Assembly: GCA_947171615.1 (NCBI GenBank)
Contig: CAMVYG010000008.1
Location: 1 to 20,828, forward strand
DNA from: an uncultured Clostridia bacterium
GTDB lineage: Bacteria; Bacillota; Clostridia; Oscillospirales; Acutalibacteraceae
Direction: 5' to 3'
Length of the DNA: 20,828 nt
A program made the position numbers and the translations under genes. The notes beneath the pieces are model-generated. The model worked only from the letters and a program-made list of their open reading frames with translations, was not told the DNA's origin and did not search any database. Position 1 is the stretch's first letter. The number at the start of each line of letters is the position of its first letter. This document shows positions 16,804 through 20,828 of the stretch, in pieces.

Positions 16804-16915
16804 CGTGTGGGAAGCAATCGCTGCAATGCTGGAAGCAATTGCCAACTTTGGAGCTGGAGTCGCCTCTGCCGGAGCAGCTTACGAGCCTGAGCTGCCCGAA
16901 GAGCTGAGAAAGTAA
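16796..16915 (+). CDS. agrD: AgrD-type autoinducer precursor lacking cysteine
   Basis: A 39-codon gene with AAGGAGG eight bases upstream, starting inside the end of agrB. The product has the AgrD plan. Residues 3-18 (NVWEAIAAMLEAIANF) can form an amphipathic membrane helix. Residues 19-29 (GAGVASAGAAY) are the expected signal segment. Residues 30-39 (EPELPEELRK) are the conserved acidic, proline-containing tail recognised by AgrB. Classical AgrD uses Cys to close the ring; this protein has no Cys at all. Ser24 is the only hydroxyl residue in the segment able to form a lactone, giving a five-residue ring if cut before Tyr29 or six if cut after it. The segment is unusually small and Ala/Gly-rich for this family. 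Confidence 0.85.
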   Translation: MTNVWEAIAAMLEAIANFGAGVASAGAAYEPELPEELRK

Positions 16916-16924
16916 GCTCTTGGC

Positions 16925-16950
16925 AAAAAGCCGCCAACCGGCGGCTTTTT
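16925..16950 (+). terminator. Intrinsic terminator of agrBD
   Basis: AAAAAGCCGCC and GGCGGCTTTTT form a perfect stem around the loop AACC, with a T-run built in, ten bases after the agrD stop. It closes the agrBD transcript. Confidence 0.95.
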
Positions 16951-17430
16951 CCTATACCAAACTTTTCTCTCATTCCGTGAAGAGGGGATTTGGACTTTTT
17001 TAATAACTTTCTTTCTGCAATAAACGCAACGATTGGAACGAAAGCTGCATTTACACGGAAATTCAGCCGCAGTTCTTCAGAGGGACAGCCGCAGATTGTG
17101 AAGCAAGGCAGTAGCAGAGATATAGCTAGACGAAACGGTATGGACCATTTTCATTTCAGAACATGTGATCGCAAACATAGAAACCATCTAAATTATAACG
17201 CGAAGCATTTTATCGCATGGGTAGTGTTTATCAGCCCCATGACGGCTGGAGTGTTTCGTTTTTTCTTTCTCCTGACAAAAACACAAATCCTGTGCAAACC
17301 TGATAAATCGGGAAGAAAAGCAGGCAGTCTGTGAGAAATATCATTGCTATCCTAAAAAAACAGATAGATTAAAGCAGCTGATCTTTTCGTGGAAAACACC
17401 GACTTAAATTTTACATTTCTCGCTGAATCT
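16951..17430. other. 480-base gap with no convincing gene
   Basis: A frame of 114 codons can be read from a TTG at 16990 to 17334, but the GAGGGG before it is only two bases away, the start is TTG, and the product (Asn/Phe-rich start, then basic, then hydrophobic) resembles nothing known to me. A shorter frame at 17219-17305 also looks partly protein-like. The stretch may be decayed coding DNA, an untranslated leader or a regulatory RNA. No repeat or mobile-element end was recognised. Confidence 0.4.
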
Positions 17431-17506
17431 GAGGTGCACCTCGTGGAGACCCACTTCCCCTATTGGTAAAATTTTCCTATAAGTAAATATTTTATAGGAG
17501 GTCTCC
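17431..17506 (+). promoter_or_regulatory. Nested inverted repeats over the start region of the HTH gene
   Basis: Three structures are stacked here: the perfect 12-base palindrome GAGGTGCACCTC (17431-17442); GGAGACC (17445-17451) pairing with GGTCTCC (17500-17506); and, inside that, CCTATAA (17476-17482) pairing with TTATAGG (17492-17498). The inner and outer right arms overlap the ribosome site AGGAGG (17496-17501), so folding would hide it. The palindrome could be an operator for the HTH protein encoded next. Confidence 0.6.
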
Positions 17507-17508
17507 CA

Positions 17509-17775
17509 ATGAGAAAATTTCAACCGGAATTGAAAGTCTACATGAGAGATGTCCTGCTCACTACCCGTCAAAATCTTGGCCTTACACAGGAACAGATGTC
17601 TGCAAAGCTATATATGTCACCGCGTTCCTACTGTGATTTGGAGCGCGGAGTAACCGGTTTCTCTGCAGTTTCTCTTGTTTTTCTGCTCGTTTCTATCCCT
17701 CCCGATATGGCCATACATATTTTGCAGGCTTTCTATGATTTCATACTTGAATCAGAAAGAAAGGAGGCCGGATAA
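17509..17775 (+). CDS. Small XRE-like helix-turn-helix protein
   Basis: An 88-residue protein starting seven bases after a perfect AGGAGG. Residues about 12-60 look like a Cro/CI-type DNA-binding domain: MRDVLLTTRQNLGLTQEQMS includes helices 1-2, and MSPRSYCDLERGVTGFSAVS carries the recognition helix and the usual E.G turn. The remaining 28 residues are hydrophobic then acidic (HILQAFYDFILESERKE), perhaps a dimer or partner contact. Its stop overlaps the next start as TAATG, so the two genes are coupled. The inverted repeats immediately upstream suggest autoregulation. Confidence 0.75.
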   Translation: MRKFQPELKVYMRDVLLTTRQNLGLTQEQMSAKLYMSPRSYCDLERGVTGFSAVSLVFLLVSIPPDMAIHILQAFYDFILESERKEAG

Positions 17776-18047
17776 TGTCTGAGCAAAAGCTTTACCAAGC
17801 CTATCTATCCTGGCTGGATCATTCCTCTACAGCCATCTCCTTTGAACAACTGCTGGATTTCCCTATCGCCTGTTTTGATGTCTCCGAGGATGACCAACAA
17901 GTTATAAATCATCTTATATATTTTATCCCGGATCTTTCAGGGCGCCACCCTCGATCTTTTTTCTTCTTTGAGGAAAACATATTCGCTAAAGATGACAGAG
18001 ATGATCTGAATCTGGTTCATTCTTCTTTCCAACTCTTTGATTCCTGA
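17775..18047 (+). CDS. Hypothetical 90-residue protein coupled to the HTH gene
   Basis: Not recognised. The ATG overlaps the stop of the HTH gene by one base and has AAGGAGG at good spacing, so it is very likely translated. The product is acidic, with many Asp, Glu, Phe and Leu residues, no signal peptide and no membrane segment. It contains FEQLLDFPIACFDVSEDDQQ and a Phe-rich RSFFFFEEN segment. It might act with the HTH protein as a two-component regulatory or antitoxin/toxin-type pair, but no known toxin motif is visible and the suggestion rests on gene order only. A strong hairpin with a T-run follows about 125 bases later. Confidence 0.65.
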   Translation: MSEQKLYQAYLSWLDHSSTAISFEQLLDFPIACFDVSEDDQQVINHLIYFIPDLSGRHPRSFFFFEENIFAKDDRDDLNLVHSSFQLFDS

Positions 18048-18170
18048 TTTGATTATCCTTATATCCAAATAGTGAAATAGGTGTTTCCGTTTTCTCCGCT
18101 TCTAAAAACATTCTGAGCCGTTCACCTTCCCCTGCTACCGTGACAGGGAACGAATGCCATGAAAAAGCAC

Positions 18171-18222
18171 AGTACCTTTTTGTGAATCAGTTTTCTGCTG
18201 ATAATCAAAAGGGTACTTTTTC
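18171..18222 (+). terminator. Probable terminator after the HTH gene pair
   Basis: GTACCTTTT (18172-18180) pairs with AAAAGGGTAC (one bulge), enclosing an inner ATCAG/CTGAT stem, and is followed by TTTTTC. It would end + strand transcription from the HTH gene pair. Confidence 0.6.
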
Positions 18223-18250
18223 AACAATCTCTATCCTTTGACAAAAATAT

Positions 18251-18295
18251 AAAAGCCGCAGTACCAAGCCGTTTTGGCTCAATACTGCGGTTTTT
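18251..18295. terminator. Bidirectional terminator after the tRNA genes
   Basis: CCGCAGTA (18256-18263) pairs with TACTGCGG (18283-18290), with an inner AGCC/GGCT stem. It is bounded by AAAA on one side and TTTTT on the other. On the - strand it lies just past tRNA-Pro and ends that transcript. Confidence 0.85.
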
Positions 18296-18299
18296 GATA

Positions 18300-18375
18300 T
18301 GGTCGAAGTGGCGAGACTCGAACTCGCGGCCTCCACGTCCCGAACGTGGCGCGCTACCAACTGCGCTACACCTCG
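18300..18375 (-). tRNA. tRNA-Pro (anticodon CGG)
   Basis: A complete cloverleaf: acceptor CGAGGTG with CACTTCG (one G-U), D-stem GCGC/GCGC, anticodon stem CCACG/CGTGG with loop TTCGGGA (anticodon CGG, reading CCG), T-stem GCGAG/CTCGC with loop TTCGAGT. Discriminator A and an encoded CCA follow. It is the second gene of a two-tRNA cluster, with a terminator-like hairpin directly upstream. Confidence 0.97.
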
Positions 18376-18377
18376 TA

Positions 18378-18415
18378 AAAAACAGCCTCGGAACAAATGC
18401 TGCCGAGGCTGTTTT
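18378..18415 (-). terminator. Terminator-like hairpin between tRNA-Gln and tRNA-Pro
   Basis: AAAACAGCCTCGG and its exact complement (13 bp, 11-base loop) lie between the two tRNA genes. On the - strand the right arm runs into TTTTTT, immediately before the first base of tRNA-Pro. It has every mark of an intrinsic terminator although a gene follows two bases later; it may act as an attenuator or as a processing signal. Confidence 0.8.
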
Positions 18416-18488
18416 GGCAGCGGTACCAGGATTTGAACCCAGACAAACAGAGTCAGAGTCTGCTGTGCTACCATTACACAATACCGCT
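18415..18488 (-). tRNA. tRNA-Gln (anticodon CTG)
   Basis: A complete cloverleaf: acceptor AGCGGTA with TACCGCT, D-stem GTGT/GCAC, anticodon stem GCAGA/TCTGT with loop CTCTGAC (anticodon CTG, reading CAG), T-stem CTGGG/CCTGG with loop TTCAAAT. Discriminator G and an encoded CCA follow. The weak A1-U72 first pair with G73 is typical of glutamine tRNAs. Confidence 0.96.
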
Positions 18489-18517
18489 ATATTGCCGCTG
18501 TTTGAACAGCAATATAT

Positions 18518-18545
18518 ATTATACCCAAAAAGAGAAGTTTGTCAA
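18518..18545 (-). promoter_or_regulatory. Promoter of the tRNA-Gln/tRNA-Pro cluster
   Basis: On the - strand perfect TTGACA (18540-18545) and perfect TATAAT (18518-18523) are separated by 16 bases. It lies 30 bases from the 5' end of tRNA-Gln, as expected for a strong stable-RNA promoter. Confidence 0.9.
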
Positions 18546-18613
18546 GGTGAAAATCAAAATTTTCCTTTTTTCTTTTCTTCTCCCCCATCAAGCTCCGGCT
18601 GACGAAAACAGTC

Positions 18614-19372
18614 TTACAGTCTTACCGGCACCTTGCGCCCGGCAAGATAGGCCTTCACTTCCGAAATGGAAGTCTCCTTAAAATGAAAGAGGGAAGCTGC
18701 CAGCACCGCATCGGCACAGCCTTCGGTAAAGGCCTCGTAAAAATGTTCCATTTGTCCCGCGCCGCCTGAGGCAATGACCGGAATGGAAACCGCCTGAGAA
18801 ACCGCTTTGGTCAGTTCCAGATCATAGCCGTTTTTTGTTCCGTCACGATCCATACTGGTGAGCAGGATCTCCCCCGCGCCCAGTGTCTCTGCCTCTTTTG
18901 CCCATTCCACAGCGTCCTTCCCGGTATCGACCCTGCCGCCGTTCAAATAAAGCGTCCAGCCGTCAGCATCCCGGCGCTTGGCGTCCATAGCCACCACAAC
19001 GCACTGGCTGCCGAATTTCTCCGCCGCTTCCCGGATAAGTGCCGGATTTTTCAGCGCCGCCGAATTGACAGACACCTTGTCCGCCCCCGCCCGCAAAATA
19101 GCGGTAAAATCCTCTACGCTGCGGATCCCTCCGCCTACAGTAAAGGGTATAAAAATACGCTCTGCCACCTGGCGCACCAGGTCGATCATAATATTTCTGT
19201 GGTCGGAAGAGGCGGTAATATCCAGCAGCACCAGTTCGTCCGCTCCCTGGCGGTCATATTCCACGGCAGCTTCCACCGGGTCTCCGGCATCCCGCAGCCC
19301 TACAAAATTTTCTCCTTTTACGACCCTGCCGTTTTTCAGGTCCAGACAGGGGATCAATCGCTTTGCGTACAT
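18614..19372 (-). CDS. hisF: Imidazole glycerol phosphate synthase, cyclase subunit HisF
   Basis: A full-length 252-residue (beta/alpha)8 barrel. Catalytic Asp11 lies in PCLDLKNGRVVKG and Asp130 in MDAKR, with phosphate-binding loops at GGGIRS (80-85) and ASGGAG (201-206) and the TSMDRDGTKNGYD segment (172-184). Together with HisH it uses ammonia from glutamine to convert PRFAR into imidazole glycerol phosphate, the histidine precursor, and AICAR, which returns to purine synthesis. The start has AAGGAGAGGG upstream. It follows hisH by 57 bases on the same strand. No terminator is evident after it, and the tRNA promoter begins within 70 bases. Confidence 0.97.
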   Translation of the reverse strand: MYAKRLIPCLDLKNGRVVKGENFVGLRDAGDPVEAAVEYDRQGADELVLLDITASSDHRNIMIDLVRQVAERIFIPFTVGGGIRSVEDFTAILRAGADKVSVNSAALKNPALIREAAEKFGSQCVVVAMDAKRRDADGWTLYLNGGRVDTGKDAVEWAKEAETLGAGEILLTSMDRDGTKNGYDLELTKAVSQAVSIPVIASGGAGQMEHFYEAFTEGCADAVLAASLFHFKETSISEVKAYLAGRKVPVRL

Positions 19373-19429
19373 AGTATAAGCCCTCTCCTTGGAATTTGCG
19401 GTTTTAAAAGTCCTTACGGCGCTGACTTC

Positions 19430-20035
19430 CTATCTCTGCTCCACAAAATTTCGCAGCAGAGAAAGGCCCAGCTCTCCGCTTTTTTCCGGGTGAAACTGAC
19501 AGGCAAAAAGGCTGCCCTTCTGCACGGCCGCATGAATCTCCACACCGTACTGAGCGGTAGCTGTCACAACATCTTCCTCCGCCTGCAAATAGTAGGAATG
19601 AACAAAATAGACATAAGGCTCCTGCCGGATCCCCGCAAACAGACCTTTCTGCTTTTTGACTTGCAGGGAATTCCAGCCCATGTGAGGCACCTTCAGCCCA
19701 CCGCCGCTTGGAAGGCGGAAAAGTTTTCCTTTTAAAATCCCCAATCCCGGCACACCGGGGGCTTCCTCGCTGCCTTCAAACAACACCTGAAGTCCCAGGC
19801 AGATTCCCAAAAACGGCTTCCCCAAAGCAATAAATTCCCGGATCGGTTGTTCCAATCCTCTTTCACGCAGATTTTTCATGGCGTCACCGAAGGCCCCCAC
19901 CCCGGGCAGAACCGCCGCGTCTGCCGCCAGAAATTCTTTTACATCTGCTGTTATAACGCACTCGCAGCCAACATGCCGCAAAGCCTTTTCCACACTGAGC
20001 AGATTTCCCGCCCCGTAATCAATGATCGCCACCAT
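19430..20035 (-). CDS. hisH: Imidazole glycerol phosphate synthase, glutaminase subunit HisH
   Basis: A full-length 201-residue class I glutamine amidotransferase. The triad is visible: nucleophile Cys79 in FLGICLGLQ, and His182 and Glu184 in CQFHPEKSG. The N-terminus (IIDYGAGNLLSV) and the PGVGAFGDAM loop are typical of HisH. It hydrolyses glutamine and channels ammonia to HisF. The start codon is preceded by GAGGTAA. It is the first gene of a two-gene hisHF operon driven by the promoter at 20066-20094; hisA, which often lies between these genes, is absent here. Confidence 0.97.
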   Translation of the reverse strand: MVAIIDYGAGNLLSVEKALRHVGCECVITADVKEFLAADAAVLPGVGAFGDAMKNLRERGLEQPIREFIALGKPFLGICLGLQVLFEGSEEAPGVPGLGILKGKLFRLPSGGGLKVPHMGWNSLQVKKQKGLFAGIRQEPYVYFVHSYYLQAEEDVVTATAQYGVEIHAAVQKGSLFACQFHPEKSGELGLSLLRNFVEQR

Positions 20036-20065
20036 TTTACTTTACCTCACTGCTGTATTAAAGTA

Positions 20066-20094
20066 ATTGTAGCATAGTTTCCTGCCTGATGCAA
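20066..20094 (-). promoter_or_regulatory. Promoter of hisHF
   Basis: On the - strand TTGCAT (20089-20094) and TACAAT (20066-20071) are exactly 17 bases apart, close to hisH. There is no room for a his attenuator or T-box leader between this promoter and hisH (about 25 bases), so regulation by a long leader is unlikely. Confidence 0.8.
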
Positions 20095-20180
20095 GCGTTA
20101 AATTTGCAATTGATTGTCAGCTGTTTGTTACCGGTTATTTGCCTTTCATTTAGGAAAGCGGCTTTGTTTCCGCATAAGCA

Positions 20181-20206
20181 ATGGCAGGAAAAACTTTTCC
20201 TGCCAT
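20181..20206. repeat. Inverted repeat downstream of the XRE gene
   Basis: ATGGCAGGAAAA and its exact complement are separated by two bases. It lies just past the stop of the - strand XRE gene. A second, weaker GGAAA/TTTCC hairpin is next to it. The T-run is inside the loop side rather than after the stem, so it may be only a weak terminator or a 3' stabilising structure. Confidence 0.55.
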
Positions 20207-20224
20207 ACACTATTCTTCCTTATG

Positions 20225-20572
20225 TTATGCCAACTTCTGACGTTCTGCTCTGAATTTGGCAATCAGTCTCTTCTCTTCCTCGGAAAGCTCTCCGATCCGC
20301 GCTGGATCAAGCGCAGCCTTGCGAGGCGACCGCTGCCGTGCGGTTTCCATGCCCCGAAACATTTCTGGAAAAAGAAAGGCTTCTATGGGCACATCGAAAA
20401 TCTGAGAAAGCTTTTTCAAGGTATGCAGGGAAGGTGTTGTTTTTCCTGATTCATAATATGTATAGGTAGAGCGATTTACACCCAGCGCTTCCGCCACAGA
20501 TCCCTGGCTGTAGCCGCAGGTCAACCGTATTTGGCGCAGCAGCAGCCGAAATTCTTCCGCTTCTTTTCCCAT
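20225..20572 (-). CDS. XRE-family transcriptional regulator
   Basis: A 115-residue protein with an N-terminal Cro/CI helix-turn-helix (about residues 8-64): LLLRQIRLTCGYSQGSVAEA gives helices 1-2, and VNRSTYTYYESGKTTPSLHT the recognition helix and turn. The segment KLSQIFDVPIEAFLFPE is typical of regulators of this class. The C-terminal 40 residues are charged (SEEEKRLIAKFRAERQ) and probably helical. The start is preceded by GGGGG at ribosome-site distance. It is transcribed away from the truncated gene at 20739, with an intergenic region holding an operator-like repeat, so it is a likely repressor of that divergent promoter. Confidence 0.88.
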   Translation of the reverse strand: MGKEAEEFRLLLRQIRLTCGYSQGSVAEALGVNRSTYTYYESGKTTPSLHTLKKLSQIFDVPIEAFLFPEMFRGMETARQRSPRKAALDPARIGELSEEEKRLIAKFRAERQKLA

Positions 20573-20710
20573 ATTGATAACCCCCGTTTCCTTTCTTCCA
20601 CCGGAACATCTGTAAAAGCTGATGCTGCTCTTTTGAGCTGACCGTCACTTTGCAGTCCTGGCCCTTTTTTATAACATGTATTACAACATATTAATCACCT
20701 CTTTACAAGC

Positions 20711-20725
20711 ATAAACTATGTTTAT
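20711..20725. promoter_or_regulatory. Operator-like inverted repeat before the truncated gene
   Basis: ATAAAC-TAT-GTTTAT is a perfect 6-bp inverted repeat with a three-base centre, directly abutting the AAGGAGG (20726-20732) of the next gene. A dimeric XRE repressor bound here would block the gene. Confidence 0.5.
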
Positions 20726-20738
20726 AAGGAGGTGTACT

Positions 20739-20799
20739 ATGAAACAGGAACCTTTAATCATTAAGCCAAAACGACCAAAGGGCGAGGACGGGTATAAGG
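20739..20799 (+). CDS. Truncated gene start, probably a small ribbon-helix-helix-type protein
   Basis: The ATG follows AAGGAGG at good spacing. Only about 20 codons of genome remain (MKQEPLIIKPKRPKGEDGYK) before the adapter begins at 20800. The basic PKRPKGEDGYK start resembles, from memory, short Clostridia proteins with an Arc/CopG-type DNA-binding fold; too little is left to be sure. Any residues beyond Lys20 read from this window are artefacts. Confidence 0.55.
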
Positions 20800-20828
20800 C
20801 TGTCTCTTATACACATCTCAGAGCCCAC
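20800..20828. other. Nextera transposase adapter sequence (artefact)
   Basis: CTGTCTCTTATACACATCT is the 19-base Tn5 mosaic end used in Nextera libraries, and the following ten bases match the read-2 adapter except for one base. It is untrimmed library sequence at the contig end, not part of the organism. Confidence 0.97.

Noticed and set aside
16990..17334. A 114-codon frame after agrD
   Set aside because: TTG start with the GAGGGG only two bases away and no family resemblance; recorded as a gap rather than a gene.
18205..18602. Open frames across the tRNA cluster on both strands
   Set aside because: They lie over two complete tRNA cloverleaves and terminators and are not coding.

Overview
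The window looks like the end of a contig from a low-to-mid G+C Gram-positive bacterium of the class Clostridia, probably an intestinal or other anaerobic polysaccharide degrader. This is inferred from AGGAGG-type ribosome binding sites, S-layer-homology anchoring, a family 9 glycoside hydrolase, an agr-type peptide signalling locus and canonical U-tract terminators. The last 29 bases are sequencing adapter, not genome.

Layout. (1) 1-1449: the 3' part of a GH9 cellulase-type enzyme on the + strand, ending at a bidirectional terminator. (2) 1642-12715: two very large secreted surface proteins on the - strand. The upstream one (about 2137 aa) is a string of about 21 Ig-like domains of the Big_4 type. 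The downstream one (1520 aa) is an M6-like zinc metalloprotease followed by Ig-like domains, nine Cys-rich CxxC repeats, a Pro/Thr linker and three SLH domains. (3) 13109-16915: an agr-type quorum-sensing locus: a divergent XRE regulator, an unknown 163-aa gene, a LytTR response regulator, a GHKL histidine kinase, AgrB and a 39-codon AgrD. The AgrD has no cysteine, which is the most unusual feature here. (4) 16951-18047: a poorly coding gap, then an inverted-repeat-rich leader and a coupled pair of small genes (HTH protein plus unknown partner). (5) 18300-20035: tRNA-Pro(CGG), tRNA-Gln(CTG), hisF and hisH on the - strand. (6) 20225-20799: an XRE regulator diverging from a gene of which only about 20 codons remain before the adapter.

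How it may work together (inference). AgrB would mature and export a peptide from AgrD; the membrane kinase would sense it and phosphorylate the LytTR regulator, which is expected to activate the agrBD promoter (good -10, poor -35). The giant surface proteins next door are natural candidate targets, but nothing in the sequence proves this. By eye, regions 3 and 4 are clearly more A+T-rich than the GH9 and his genes, which fits an accessory block inserted beside tRNA genes; no attachment site or integrase was found.
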